The notes under the pieces: model-generated
What the model was told of the DNA's origin: nothing
Databases searched by the model: none
The model's input: the letters and a program-made list of their open reading frames with translations, nothing else
Assembly (NCBI GenBank): GCA_020343875.1
Contig: CP070811.1
Location: forward strand, 4,766,249-4,813,282
Direction: 5' to 3'
DNA: 47,034 nucleotides
DNA from: Anaerolineales bacterium
GTDB taxonomy: Bacteria; Chloroflexota; Anaerolineae; 4572-78; NAK82
Shown here: in pieces, positions 1 through 8,143 of the stretch
Numbering within the stretch: position 1 is the stretch's first letter
Layout: each line of letters opens with the position of its first letter
Position numbers and translations under genes: made by a program

Positions 1-1
1 G

Positions 2-223
2 CATCTGAGCGGGGTTTCGGGAATTGGGGGCGCTGATAGCACCTGCCCTGACTGCGGCGACAATCAGAGAATGAACATGAAAATTGAGTTCGCCCCTTAT
101 GTGCCGGGTACCTACCTCATAACCTTGGTGCAGGGAGAGAAGCCGTCTTCGCCCGAGGTAACGGTCACATTGGCCGCCGATCCGCAGCAATACGTCCACG
201 TCAACTTCATCCCCTTTGAATAG
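2..223 (+). CDS. C-terminal fragment of an unidentified protein, probably exported
   Basis: An open frame enters from the left edge and ends at the TAG at 221-223, giving 73 residues with no start inside the window. The visible part has a CPDCGD motif followed by alternating hydrophobic and polar residues (GTYLITLV, EVTVTLAA, YVHVNFIPFE) that look like strands of a small beta-sandwich. This style resembles the carboxypeptidase-regulatory-like or PEGA-type repeats found at the ends of secreted proteins, but that is inference from pattern only. No catalytic motif can be seen. The next gene is almost 400 nt away and has its own promoter, so this gene is the end of a separate transcription unit. 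Confidence 0.6.
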   Translation, partial: HLSGVSGIGGADSTCPDCGDNQRMNMKIEFAPYVPGTYLITLVQGEKPSSPEVTVTLAADPQQYVHVNFIPFE

Positions 224-422
224 CTGGCATCTGGGGGGCCCGTCGTGACCCGTGATTCTGGCCGCCGTGGCGTCTATATTGGCTCTTCGAATCACCCCCG
301 ACAAGGCAGTCATGCTGTGATAGTCGGGTGAGTCCCAGATTCTAGGAAATCCGGACAAGCCTGAGCGGATACACCCCTGTACTTCCCTATTTTGGGGAAG
401 GCACCAGTGAATATAAGCAATC
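224..422. other. Intergenic region without a recognisable gene
   Basis: Together with the promoter and leader downstream, positions 224-620 form a gap of about 400 nt. The open frame from 392 to 631 starts with TTG, has no ribosome-binding site, spans a promoter and shows no protein-like composition, so I do not call it. I see no convincing hairpin with a T-run after the stop at 223. Confidence 0.5.
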
Positions 423-451
423 TTGCCCCACACCCTAAAATCTGCTACAAT
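423..451 (+). promoter_or_regulatory. Sigma-70-type promoter for the 621-3194 operon
   Basis: TTGCCC (423-428) and TACAAT (446-451) are separated by exactly 17 bp. Transcription would begin near 458 and leave a leader of about 160 nt before the ATG at 621. It is the only good promoter ahead of the four tightly linked plus-strand genes. Confidence 0.65.
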
Positions 452-620
452 GCGCCTGGATTTCTGGGGGACAGATTGGTAAGGCCGACTTGGGTCGACC
501 ACCAACACAAAAGAGCCAATAACGCGGATCACCCTGGCTCGTCGTCCAGGCCGCGCAGCCCCTCGTCTTTGCTCTCTGCTGTGCAAGGGCTTTGCAGGAC
601 TTGGGAGCTTTGGGGAAAAC

Positions 621-893
621 ATGTCAACTGAAACCAATTCGTCAGGCACCAAGAATCTCTGGCGGCGCTTGAATGGCCCGACTAAAATTGGCCTTGCCTT
701 CGCTGTCTTGGGTATTCTGCTTACCGTGATTGGTATCTTTCGGGACCCGACCACGCCGGTCAATGCCTGGTCGTTGGGGATGGGGGCGCTCATCTCCGGT
801 GGCACCTGGGGGGTGGTCAGTTGGGCCATTGCCACTGCTGCCGTTGAGGTGGAACGAGACGTGGCTGAGGCCGAAAAGGATGAGGCTGCGTAG
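621..893 (+). CDS. Small membrane protein, two transmembrane segments, unknown function
   Basis: A 90-residue protein with a polar N-terminus, two hydrophobic segments (about residues 23-42 and 50-72, GLAFAVLGILLTVIGIF and a Gly/Ala/Trp-rich stretch) and an acidic tail (EVERDVAEAEKDEAA). I do not recognise the family. A GGGGA sequence lies a few bases before the ATG. The end overlaps the start of the next gene by 14 nt, so the two membrane proteins are probably translationally coupled and may act together. It is the first gene of the operon that continues with a HAD phosphatase and rlmN. Confidence 0.65.
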   Translation: MSTETNSSGTKNLWRRLNGPTKIGLAFAVLGILLTVIGIFRDPTTPVNAWSLGMGALISGGTWGVVSWAIATAAVEVERDVAEAEKDEAA

Positions 894-1314
894 CCAACTG
901 GCTCTGTCGGGAGGGGTGGGCATTGCGGGTGGCGCCGTGTTGATGGGTGGCGCCTTTTTTTTATTGCAGCGTGCAAACCTCCGGCCGTTGGTCAGTGGCC
1001 TGGGAACATGGTTCCTCCTGGGTTTTCTGCTATTTTTCTCCCTGGCTGAGATTCCCATCATGATACTTGGCATGCGCCAGATGCTTGGCAGTTTTCCCGG
1101 GGGGCGACTGACGAGCCTGGTGAACATTGCTTTTACTTTCTTTGGCGCCGTTTACGCGGCCCCTTTCCTTTTGTTGACAGGGCGGGTAGGCATCAGCGTG
1201 GGGCTGGCCGGCCTCTGCCTGGTTCGCTTCGCCGGCGCATTGTGGTTCGTTCCTGGCGCCCGCCGCTTAACGCCCAATAATTCATACCCAACATCACACA
1301 GCGAGGAACTATGA
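880..1314 (+). CDS. Small polytopic membrane protein, unknown function
   Basis: 144 residues starting at the ATG at 880, chosen because AAAAGG lies just upstream and the longer frame back to 730 only shadows the preceding gene. Four hydrophobic segments can be seen: VGIAGGAVLMGGAFFLL, WFLLGFLLFFSLAEIPIMIL, a segment beginning NIAFTFFGAVYAAPFLLL, and SVGLAGLCLVRFAGALWFV. The tail is short and polar. It overlaps the upstream gene by 14 nt and the downstream HAD gene by an ATGA junction. The arrangement of a two-helix protein followed by a four-helix protein could be a small membrane complex, but no family is recognised and no function should be assumed. Confidence 0.65.
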   Translation: MRLRSQLALSGGVGIAGGAVLMGGAFFLLQRANLRPLVSGLGTWFLLGFLLFFSLAEIPIMILGMRQMLGSFPGGRLTSLVNIAFTFFGAVYAAPFLLLTGRVGISVGLAGLCLVRFAGALWFVPGARRLTPNNSYPTSHSEEL

Positions 1315-2123
1315 CCTACCAATCAGCTGAAGCCTTGCGTGACCTTCACGCTCTGGTCATCGATATGGACGGGGTGCTCTGGCGTGGAAATACTCCTATG
1401 CCGGGGCTGGCTGACTTTTTTGATCTGTTGCGTGGCCGACCCGTTGCATTCCGGTTGGCGACCAACAACTCCAGTAAAACCCCGCAGCAATACGTGGCCA
1501 AGCTGGCCTCGCTGGGCGTCCAAGTCGCGCCGGAGGAAATACTAACCTCGGCCATTGCCACGGCTCAGTACCTGGCGGCTAGAGCGCCCGGTGCGCTGGT
1601 GTATCCTATTGGCGAGGACGGGGTGCGGCAGGCGTTGCTTGACCATGGCTTGCGCTTGAGCGAGGGGGGGCAGGCTGACTTTGTGGTTAGCGGCTGGGAT
1701 CACCAGATTAGTTTTGCCAAGCTGAGCGAGGCGACGTTGCTGATCCGGGCCGGGGCTGAGTATATCGGCACCAACCCGGACCGGACGTGGCCGAGTGAAC
1801 GCGGCCTTTTGCCCGGCACCGGGGCTACGTTGGCCTACCTGCAAGCCGCCACCGATGTGCAGCCGCTCATCATTGGCAAGCCGGAGCGCCACATGTTCGA
1901 CGCCGCGCTGAGCGCTATGGGGACCGACCCTGCTCATACGGCCATGCTTGGCGATCGGTTGGAGACTGACATCCTGGGCGGCCAGCGCGCTGGCCTGCGC
2001 ACGATTTTGGTCCTGACCGGCATCAGCGATGAGGCGGCCCTGGCTGCCAGCCCGATAAAACCCGACTGGGTCTTCCAAGATATTCAGGAACTGACTCGTG
2101 CCTGGCGTATGCTTCCGGCCTGA
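1311..2123 (+). CDS. HAD superfamily IIA hydrolase (NagD / p-nitrophenylphosphatase-like)
   Basis: A 270-residue haloacid-dehalogenase-type phosphatase. Motif I is IDMDGVLWRG with nucleophile Asp18 and general acid/base Asp20; motif II is ATNNSS (Thr51); motif III is the lysine of IGKPERHMF; motif IV is GDRLETDI, which would bind Mg2+. The large cap between motifs II and III and the overall length match the NagD/AraL class IIA group, which removes phosphate from sugar phosphates, nucleotides or p-nitrophenyl phosphate. The substrate cannot be told from sequence. GAGGAA precedes the ATG, which overlaps the upstream stop as ATGA. Only 3 nt separate it from rlmN. Family assignment is firm; physiological role is open. 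Confidence 0.9.
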   Translation: MTYQSAEALRDLHALVIDMDGVLWRGNTPMPGLADFFDLLRGRPVAFRLATNNSSKTPQQYVAKLASLGVQVAPEEILTSAIATAQYLAARAPGALVYPIGEDGVRQALLDHGLRLSEGGQADFVVSGWDHQISFAKLSEATLLIRAGAEYIGTNPDRTWPSERGLLPGTGATLAYLQAATDVQPLIIGKPERHMFDAALSAMGTDPAHTAMLGDRLETDILGGQRAGLRTILVLTGISDEAALAASPIKPDWVFQDIQELTRAWRMLPA

Positions 2124-2126
2124 TCT

Positions 2127-3194
2127 ATGAACCCTGTGCAGCTTCTGGATTTGACACAAGAGGAATTGCGGTCGCTTTTGGCCAGTTGGGGCGAGCCGGG
2201 TTATCGGGCTGACCAGATTTGGGGTTGGCTCTACCGGCGCTTTGCGGCTGCTCCAGAGGAGATGACCGATCTGCCCCGGTCGCTGCGGGCTCGCCTGGCG
2301 GCTGAGACACGCCTGGAGCCCCTGACCCCTATGACCAGGTTGGATTCGAGCGATGGTCAGACGCGTAAGACTCTCTTCGCGCTGCCGCCAGATGGCTCGC
2401 AGATCGAGGCAGTGCTGATGCGTTATGAGAGGCGGCGTACGTTGTGCATCAGCACCCAGGCTGGCTGCGCTATGGGCTGTCCCTTTTGTGCTACGGGCCA
2501 GGGGGGCTTCGCCCGCAACCTGACGGCGGGGGAGATCGTGGCCCAGGTGCTGTTCTATGCCCGTATCCTGGCGGAGCAGGAGCAGCGTGTTACCAATGTT
2601 GTGCTTATGGGCATGGGGGAGCCGCTGGCCAATTATGCTGCTACCTGGGCTGCCATCCAGCGCCTGAACGATCCGGCCGGCTTCGGTTTAGGGGCTCGGG
2701 CCATAACACTTTCTACTGTGGGGCTGGTACCTGGCATACGGCGTATGAGCCGTGAGCCGGAGCAGGTCGGCTTGGCCGTCTCCCTTCATGCCGCCACTGA
2801 CGAGTTGCGCAACCAACTGGTGCCGATCAATCGGCGCTACCCGCTGCAGGAGTTGATGCAGGCCTGCCGTGATTACATGGCAGCCACTCGCCGGCGTATC
2901 AGCTTCGAGTATGCGCTGATGGAGGGCATCAATGACAGCGAAGAGCAGGCGCACCAGCTGGCCGACCTGGTGGGGACCGGGCTGACCCATGTCAATCTCA
3001 TTCCCCTTAATCCAACCGCCGACAGTCCTTACCAGGGCTCCTCTGCCACGCGTGTGCGGGCCTTTCGAGACGCATTGCAACTTAGAAACGTCCCCACCAC
3101 TTTGCGCTTACGGCGTGGCATTGACATCCAGGCTGGCTGCGGCCAATTGCGGGCGCACTACAACCTGGAGAAGGGCCCAAGCTCCGAAGCATAG
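2127..3194 (+). CDS. rlmN: Dual-specificity RNA methyltransferase RlmN
   Basis: A 355-residue radical SAM enzyme that in known bacteria methylates C2 of A2503 in 23S rRNA and A37 of some tRNAs. The [4Fe-4S] motif is Cys114-x3-Cys118-x2-Cys121 within CAMGCPFCATG, and the C-terminal methyl-carrying cysteine is Cys338 in DIQAGCGQL. Both are hallmarks of RlmN. Other conserved stretches are VLMGMGEPLANY, ITLSTVGLVPGI, SLHAATDELRNQL, FEYALMEGINDS and HVNLIPLNP. Length is normal. The start follows the HAD stop by 3 nt, and no strong Shine-Dalgarno is visible, so translation is probably coupled. It is the last gene of the operon. Confidence 0.97.
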   Translation: MNPVQLLDLTQEELRSLLASWGEPGYRADQIWGWLYRRFAAAPEEMTDLPRSLRARLAAETRLEPLTPMTRLDSSDGQTRKTLFALPPDGSQIEAVLMRYERRRTLCISTQAGCAMGCPFCATGQGGFARNLTAGEIVAQVLFYARILAEQEQRVTNVVLMGMGEPLANYAATWAAIQRLNDPAGFGLGARAITLSTVGLVPGIRRMSREPEQVGLAVSLHAATDELRNQLVPINRRYPLQELMQACRDYMAATRRRISFEYALMEGINDSEEQAHQLADLVGTGLTHVNLIPLNPTADSPYQGSSATRVRAFRDALQLRNVPTTLRLRRGIDIQAGCGQLRAHYNLEKGPSSEA

Positions 3195-3249
3195 AGCAAT
3201 TTGCAGGTGTTCGCTAATCACCCGCTGCCCGTCTCTTTTGGGAGAATTG

Positions 3250-4326
3250 CTACAGTTCTAGCTGCTGATACTCGCTCTGGCAGGGGGGACCGTCGCTGAT
3301 GAAAAGGCTTTGGGCTTGCAGATCCATGACCACTCCGGTCACGGTGCGGTAGCGTTCAGCCGGAGGCAGCTCAGAATCCTCGTGGCGGCAGACGGAATTC
3401 GGGTGCTGTTGGTGGTCCTGCAGATAGGCCTGAATCTCCTCTCGGGTGACGGGGCGCTTCGCTCCAAGCAAGGCATTCAGACGCAGCAGGCGATGGACCG
3501 TAGAGGACCATGGTGGGCGGGGTGGCTCGACCACGCCCAGGGCCTCGGGATCCAGGAAATGATTGGTGTGGACCAGGCAGCCGTTCTCAGGGGCCAGCAA
3601 CCGCGCCTGGTCCGGAGCCGCCTCGATGTCGACTACCTGATCGGGGACCTGCCCAATCAAGAAATTGGTGGAGCAGGCACGTCTCGCGTTCATCACCACC
3701 TGCCGGGCGGCTTCAAGGTCATGCGCGCGCAGGATTTCGTAGCAGCGGACGTGAAAGGGTTTGGCCAGGCGTGACCAGTCGTCGGCGGTGGTGTGTAACC
3801 CATTCACGGCCAGGCCTAGCCCGGCTGAATTGAGGCCGATTTTCCCACCGACAATGCCCGCCTCGGTGAAGCTGAGGGTGTGTAGGCCGTTGGGCTCGGT
3901 GGTGTGCACGACTGCCCCTTGTACCTGTGGAATCCAATCCCAGTTCTGTCCCATCAGCAGATGCCCGTCAGCTGATGCGGACGGAAGTATGGCGAAAGAG
4001 GTGCAGCCGTCGGCCATAGCGTTGCTGCTGAGCTGGTGGTAGAGGATTTCGTAACGCACGTTAAGGGCCAATAGCTGGTCGAGATCGAAGCCGGAGCCGT
4101 CCGAAATGCCGCGTACGCCGGCAAGGTACTCGGGATTCTGTTCGGCGATGATCTGTGCATACTTCATGGCGCGCACCAAGACTTGCTGGCGCGGCAACTT
4201 TCCCTGTTTCTCAAATCGCTCGAAGTAGACGTCGACGTTGTGCGCGATTCGGCTTTTGAGCTCCCGACCGTGTTGTAGGCCTTGCTCATAAGGTGTGCCG
4301 GTGAGACGCAACAGCGGTAGGCTCAC
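3250..4326 (-). CDS. C45 family autoproteolytic acyltransferase/hydrolase
   Basis: 358 residues of the acyl-CoA:6-aminopenicillanate acyltransferase-like (peptidase C45) family. These Ntn hydrolases are made as precursors and cut themselves so that a cysteine becomes the N-terminal nucleophile; here that would be Cys108 in the ADGCTSFAI motif. An N-terminal GTPYEQGLQHGRELKSRI stretch and GQNWDW after the nucleophile are also typical. The start is GTG, backed by an excellent AGGGAGGAG five bases upstream. There is no signal peptide, so it should act in the cytoplasm. Substrates of bacterial members are mostly unknown (amides, N-acyl amino acids, beta-lactam-like compounds). It lies 108 nt downstream of gyrA on the same strand and converges on rlmN. 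Confidence 0.85.
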   Translation of the reverse strand: MSLPLLRLTGTPYEQGLQHGRELKSRIAHNVDVYFERFEKQGKLPRQQVLVRAMKYAQIIAEQNPEYLAGVRGISDGSGFDLDQLLALNVRYEILYHQLSSNAMADGCTSFAILPSASADGHLLMGQNWDWIPQVQGAVVHTTEPNGLHTLSFTEAGIVGGKIGLNSAGLGLAVNGLHTTADDWSRLAKPFHVRCYEILRAHDLEAARQVVMNARRACSTNFLIGQVPDQVVDIEAAPDQARLLAPENGCLVHTNHFLDPEALGVVEPPRPPWSSTVHRLLRLNALLGAKRPVTREEIQAYLQDHQQHPNSVCRHEDSELPPAERYRTVTGVVMDLQAQSLFISDGPPCQSEYQQLEL

Positions 4327-4358
4327 TTAGTCTCCTCCCTGTGGGTGGGAAAGCTGCA

Positions 4359-4378
4359 AGATTGGGTTGATCCAATCT
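4359..4378 (-). other. Stem-loop between gyrA and the C45 gene
   Basis: AGATTGG and CCAATCT form a perfect 7-bp stem with a 6-nt loop in the 108-nt gap downstream of the gyrA stop. There is no proper T-run after it, so it may be an inefficient terminator, an RNA end-stabilising element or chance. Confidence 0.35.
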
Positions 4379-4434
4379 GAACCGCGGGCGCGTTGGCAAG
4401 GTATTGCGGGCTGGGCTGCCAGCTGGCTCCGCTG

Positions 4435-6918
4435 CTAGTCCTCTGGTTCAGAAGGCTCCTTGTCGGCTGATTTTGGCTTCTGCCGGGGCGCTATCAAAGC
4501 CAGCGAGACGACGAGGTCACCCTTTTTCATGCGCATCACAGTGGCGCCACGCGTCGCGCGCCCCATCTTGGGGATCTGTCTGATGCGGGTGCGTAGCACC
4601 ATTCCCTCGGCCGAGATGAGAGTGATTTCGTCGTCATCGCTGACTACGCGGGCAGTGACAACAGGACCAGTGATAGGCAGACCGGTCTTACTGAGCGTTA
4701 GTACACCACCCCCATATCGTCCCTGCGTAGAGTACTCGCTGAGTGAGGTACGTTTGGCGTAGCCCCTGGCGGTGACCACCAGCAAGTCACCATTGGGGTC
4801 CACTACGTCCATCGAGGCGACCTGGTCGTTGTCGGCCAGTTTTATGGCCATGACACCTCCAGCCGCACGGCCCATCGGACGAACGTCGGATTCCTTGAAT
4901 CGGATGGCCTGTCCTTGCTGAGTGACGACCACCACTTCGTCTTCTCCCTCTGTCAGCTTCACCCAGCCCAACTCGTCACCGCTGTCCAGGTTGATGGCGA
5001 TGAGACCACTGGGCCGCACTGACTCGAACTCTGACAAATCGGCGCGTTTGATCCTGCCCTGGCGGGTGACCATAGTCAGGTAGTCGGCTTGCTCAAAATC
5101 TGGCACGCTCACGGTGGCGGTTACCCGTTCGTGGGGAGCCAGATTGATGAGGTTGATGATGGGGATGCCTTTGGCGGTGCGACCAGCATCGGGCACACGG
5201 TAAGCTTTTTCGGAATAGACCTTGCCTTGGTCGGTGAAGTAGAGGATGGTATCCAGGCTGTTGGCTGCAAACAGGAACAGCACTGCGTCTTCCTCGCGGG
5301 TGGTCATGCCTGTCACGCCACGACCACCGCGTATTTGTGCCCGGTAGGTGCTGGCTGGCACTCGCTTGACATAACCGCGCTGGGTGATGGAGACGAGCAC
5401 CTCTTCTCGGGGGATGAGGTCCTCTTCATCAAAATCCTCGGTGGCGTCGGCCACGATGCGAGTGCGGCGCTCATCACCGTACTGTTCCTTCAGCTCTAGC
5501 ACGTCTTCCTTGACAAGATCCAGTATCTTTTGCGGGTTGGCCAGTAAGTTTTCCAGATAGGCGATGGTCTTCAGTAATTGAGCGTACTCCTCTTCGATCT
5601 TCTGGCGTTCCAGGGCAGCCAAACGGCGTAATTGCATATCGAGAATGGCCTGGGCCTGGACTTCGGTTAGCTTGAAATGCTTCATCAGGCGCTCTCTAGC
5701 CACCTCGGCGTCCGGCGACTGGCGGATGGTTTGGATGATGGCGTCGAGGTTGCTGAGGGCGATACGCAGGCCTTCCAGAATGTGAGCCCGGTGCCTGGCC
5801 TTTTCCAGCTCAAATTGGGTACGACGGGTGATGACCTGGCGTCGGTGCTCGATGTAGACTTGCAAAGCCCGCTTCAAGGGCAAGATGCGTGGCTCACCAT
5901 CTACCAGGGCCAGCATGTTCACTCCAAAGGTGCTTTGGAGAGGGGTGTATTTGTAGAGCTGATTAAGCACCTTGTTGGGTTGGGCTCCCCGCTTGAGTTC
6001 GATGACGATGGATAGGCCGAGGCGATCACTTTCATCACGCAAATCGCTAATGTTCTTCAATCGGTCAGCGCGAACCAGTTCCGCAATCTTCTCGATGAGA
6101 CCCGCTTTGTTAACTTGGTAGGGGATCTCGCTGATGACAATGCGATGACGGCTACCTCGCATGTCCTCGATGCGGGCCACGGCACGCATGACTACCCGTC
6201 CTTTGCCAGTGCCATAGGCTGCCTCAATACCTTCACGGCCCAGGATGAGTCCGCCGGTAGGGAAATCGGGGCCTTTGACGAATTGCATCAGGTCTGCCAC
6301 GGCTACGTCGTCGTATTCGTCGTAGCGGTCTATCAGGTAGGCGATGGCATCGCAGATTTCGCCCAGGTTATGGGGAGGGATGTTGGTGGCCATACCAACC
6401 GCGATGCCAGAGGTACCGTTGAGCAGCATGTTGGGCAGGCGGGCCGGAAGAACTTGCGGTTCCTGAAGGCTGCCGTCGAAGTTGTCCATCCAGTCGACGG
6501 TGTCTTTTTCGATGTCAAGCAGCAGCTCCTCAGCAATACGCGCCAGCCGGGCTTCAGTGTAGCGCATAGCGGCCGGGCTGTCGCCGTCGATGGAGCCGAA
6601 GTTACCCTGTCCATCCACCAAGAGATAGCGCATGGAGAAATCCTGCGCCATGCGGGCCATAGCGTCGTAGACGGCTGCGTCGCCATGCGGGTGATACTTT
6701 CCTAACACCTCGCCTACGATGCGGGCGCTCTTCTTGTAGCTGGAGGTAGACCTGATACCCATGTCGTGCATGGCGTACAGGATACGCCGGTGGACTGGCT
6801 TCAGCCCGTCACGGGCGTCGGGCAATGCCCGGGCCACGATGACGCTCATGGCGTAATCCAGGTAGGCCACCTTCATTTCGCTTTCAATGTCAATCTGTCG
6901 GATGATCCCTATGTCCAT
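4435..6918 (-). CDS. gyrA: DNA gyrase subunit A
   Basis: 827 residues. The N-terminal breakage-reunion domain holds the active-site Tyr120 in [10 protein letters not shown], aligned with E. coli Tyr122, and the quinolone-region motif HPHGD (76-80). A coiled-coil tower region with [17 protein letters not shown] lies near 417-433, and a C-terminal beta-pinwheel starts around 505. The stretch QIRGGRGV at about 528-535 matches the GyrA box (usually QRRGGxG), which separates GyrA from ParC. With GyrB it would introduce negative supercoils. No gyrB is in the window. GGAGG lies 6-10 nt before the ATG. Residue 81 is Ala where E. coli has Ser83; Asp85 corresponds to Asp87. The leader contains a strong hairpin. 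Confidence 0.97.
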   Translation of the reverse strand: MDIGIIRQIDIESEMKVAYLDYAMSVIVARALPDARDGLKPVHRRILYAMHDMGIRSTSSYKKSARIVGEVLGKYHPHGDAAVYDAMARMAQDFSMRYLLVDGQGNFGSIDGDSPAAMRYTEARLARIAEELLLDIEKDTVDWMDNFDGSLQEPQVLPARLPNMLLNGTSGIAVGMATNIPPHNLGEICDAIAYLIDRYDEYDDVAVADLMQFVKGPDFPTGGLILGREGIEAAYGTGKGRVVMRAVARIEDMRGSRHRIVISEIPYQVNKAGLIEKIAELVRADRLKNISDLRDESDRLGLSIVIELKRGAQPNKVLNQLYKYTPLQSTFGVNMLALVDGEPRILPLKRALQVYIEHRRQVITRRTQFELEKARHRAHILEGLRIALSNLDAIIQTIRQSPDAEVARERLMKHFKLTEVQAQAILDMQLRRLAALERQKIEEEYAQLLKTIAYLENLLANPQKILDLVKEDVLELKEQYGDERRTRIVADATEDFDEEDLIPREEVLVSITQRGYVKRVPASTYRAQIRGGRGVTGMTTREEDAVLFLFAANSLDTILYFTDQGKVYSEKAYRVPDAGRTAKGIPIINLINLAPHERVTATVSVPDFEQADYLTMVTRQGRIKRADLSEFESVRPSGLIAINLDSGDELGWVKLTEGEDEVVVVTQQGQAIRFKESDVRPMGRAAGGVMAIKLADNDQVASMDVVDPNGDLLVVTARGYAKRTSLSEYSTQGRYGGGVLTLSKTGLPITGPVVTARVVSDDDEITLISAEGMVLRTRIRQIPKMGRATRGATVMRMKKGDLVVSLALIAPRQKPKSADKEPSEPED

Positions 6919-6941
6919 TTAACGCCTCCATACAAAACCGA

Positions 6942-6962
6942 CCACCGGCAGGGAGCCGGTGG
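6942..6962 (-). promoter_or_regulatory. Hairpin in the gyrA 5' leader
   Basis: CCACCGGC and GCCGGTGG form a perfect 8-bp GC-rich stem with a 5-nt loop. On the gyrA strand it is followed by TCGGTTTTGT and then the GGAGG ribosome-binding site. It sits about a dozen nucleotides after the expected transcription start, so it could be an attenuator-like element or a 5'-end stabiliser. Confidence 0.5.
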
Positions 6963-6981
6963 CGGGTGAAGACCACTTCAT

Positions 6982-6987
6982 ATTATA
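6982..6987 (-). promoter_or_regulatory. -10 element of the probable gyrA promoter
   Basis: A perfect TATAAT on the minus strand. The hexamer 17 bp upstream is only TTCTGT, so the -35 is poor. Expected start near 6975, giving a leader of about 57 nt. Confidence 0.5.
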
Positions 6988-7588
6988 CCTCAAGAAGCCG
7001 AATTACAGAAACGGTACGTATCGAATGGTTTTGATGCCCGAAGCACAGAGCAGAACTGGCGCAAGCGAGGACGGGGGCGGCACCGTGCTCCTGGCTCGCC
7101 GGTTGCCCGTTCATCCAGTATGCGCCGCTGCTCCGGTCGGAGAGGCCCTAGAGGAAGTACGGTCTCAACACGAACGATCTATTGCAGTTGAATTGGCTTA
7201 TGTAGGCGGAAATGAGTCTTTCTGAGGGTTGTGAAAGGTAGTTGCCAGGAAGTCTCTAAGCGCAGTTTCGGCGAGCCATTTGGTGACCAGCCGCCAATCA
7301 CTATGGGGATGATCAGGCTGACTGGCATCAGAGGGTTCCCGGCCGAATTGGCGTCTATCTCAGGTGATTACCAGACCCAGGCCCACCTTGGGTTATTGTT
7401 ACGCAGGTAGCAACCCATGCGTTGGTGCCTCCTATCTTCTCAGGATGGTTGGCAAGTGGTGAGTCGAAGATTTGCCCGTTGAGATCAGGATATTATAGTC
7501 GGGTTTGAATAGGGTTTGAACTAGCGTGAATTCTTCGTAAACTCTGGGAGCAGGCAGAGTTGTCAATTTACCCCTTTGCTGTGACGAA
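6988..7588. other. About 600 nt without a recognisable gene
   Basis: No open frame here has convincing codon structure, ribosome-binding site or family resemblance; the plus-strand frame 6959-7225 crosses the gyrA promoter and is judged spurious. The stretch does hold a promoter-like TTGCCC-N16-TATAGT on the plus strand (7472-7499), followed at once by two direct copies of GGGTTTGAA (7501-7509 and 7512-7520), and a 7-bp stem-loop AACTCTG/CAGAGTT at 7540-7561. On the minus strand that stem-loop lies 28 nt beyond the stop of the small gene at 7589. A degraded gene cannot be excluded. Confidence 0.4.
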
Positions 7589-7771
7589 CTATTCATGCTT
7601 TGAGTTATCAATTGCCATCAGCCAAAGCCCCAGGCTGGCCACAATCCCAAGTACAACAAAAGCCAGGATCTGATTAAATTGCTCCCGTGCCATAATGGCC
7701 CAGATGCCCGCGGCGGTGATTGATATTGATCCAAGCGCGATAACAAGATATATCTCAGTTATTAGTCTCAT
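7589..7771 (-). CDS. Possible small membrane protein, two transmembrane segments
   Basis: A 60-residue frame with two clean hydrophobic segments (IYLVIALGSISITAAGIWAIM and, after the polar AREQFNQ, a segment ending VASLGLWLMAI) and a short polar tail NSKHE. The composition is that of a genuine small membrane protein, with the two segments joined by a charged loop. No Shine-Dalgarno is visible before the ATG and no promoter is evident, which lowers confidence. It stands alone between the gyrA promoter region and the MBL operon promoter. No family is recognised. Confidence 0.4.
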   Translation of the reverse strand: MRLITEIYLVIALGSISITAAGIWAIMAREQFNQILAFVVLGIVASLGLWLMAIDNSKHE

Positions 7772-7972
7772 CGTTCAGATTCAGGGCTGGCGGATTGCAT
7801 GAAGCTCGCCTGGCCGGGAAAAGCCTTTCCTTCTTCTAACCTTTAAAGTTGGTGCAGCCGAAAAATAGAGGAGTCCTACTATGAATAGGATACGCCAAGT
7901 TTGTAGGATTCGCCTTTGAATTTCATATGAATTACATCGGTATTTTCAGAGTGCGAAGCGGGCCAGATTCTG
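7772..7972. other. Intergenic stretch with short repeats
   Basis: Part of the gap between 7771 and 8144. TAGGATACGCC (7886-7896) recurs as TAGGATTCGCC (7904-7914) with an 18-bp period, and an inverted TCCTA lies just before. A GAGGAG followed seven bases later by ATG opens a 12-codon frame at 7881. No larger gene is seen. Confidence 0.35.
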
Positions 7973-8001
7973 TTGAAAGCGGGGGGCAAATGTGATACAA
8001 T
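7973..8001 (+). promoter_or_regulatory. Sigma-70-type promoter for the MBL / leucine dehydrogenase operon
   Basis: TTGAAA (7973-7978) and TACAAT (7996-8001) with a 17-bp spacer. The start would be near 8008, leaving a leader of about 136 nt. That leader contains a 7-bp stem GACATCC/GGATGTC at 8087-8116 shortly before the first gene. Confidence 0.7.
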
Positions 8002-8143
8002 GAAAGCAGGATGTCCACCTTTTCCGCGTAGGCATGTCCTCGCATTTCCCTGGCAGGCGGGCCGCCCAAGATGATTGCACTTCAATGACATCCGGCGTCT
8101 TGGCGGTCGGGATGTCGGCAAGTGACGAAAGCGGTGATTGACC

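Noticed and set aside
392..631. Plus-strand open frame of 79 codons before the first operon
   Set aside because: TTG start without a ribosome-binding site, spans the TTGCCC/TACAAT promoter, low-complexity Ser/Pro/Arg content and overlap with the real gene at 621.
642..1127. 161-codon minus-strand frame
   Set aside because: Antisense shadow of two overlapping membrane protein genes; Pro/Arg-rich composition, no ribosome-binding site.
1542..2159. 205-codon minus-strand frame opposite the HAD gene
   Set aside because: The plus strand encodes a phosphatase with all four HAD motifs; the antisense frame has no recognisable pattern.
3195..3251. AGCAATT/AATTGCT inverted repeat between rlmN and the C45 gene as a bidirectional terminator
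   Set aside because: The arms are 7 bp but about 43 nt apart and one overlaps a stop codon; no T-run.
6115..6705. 196-codon plus-strand frame inside gyrA
   Set aside because: Antisense to the highly conserved breakage-reunion domain of GyrA; a codon-bias artefact.
6959..7225. 90-codon plus-strand frame after the gyrA promoter
   Set aside because: Overlaps the gyrA leader hairpin and promoter, has no upstream signals and no protein-like hydrophobicity pattern.
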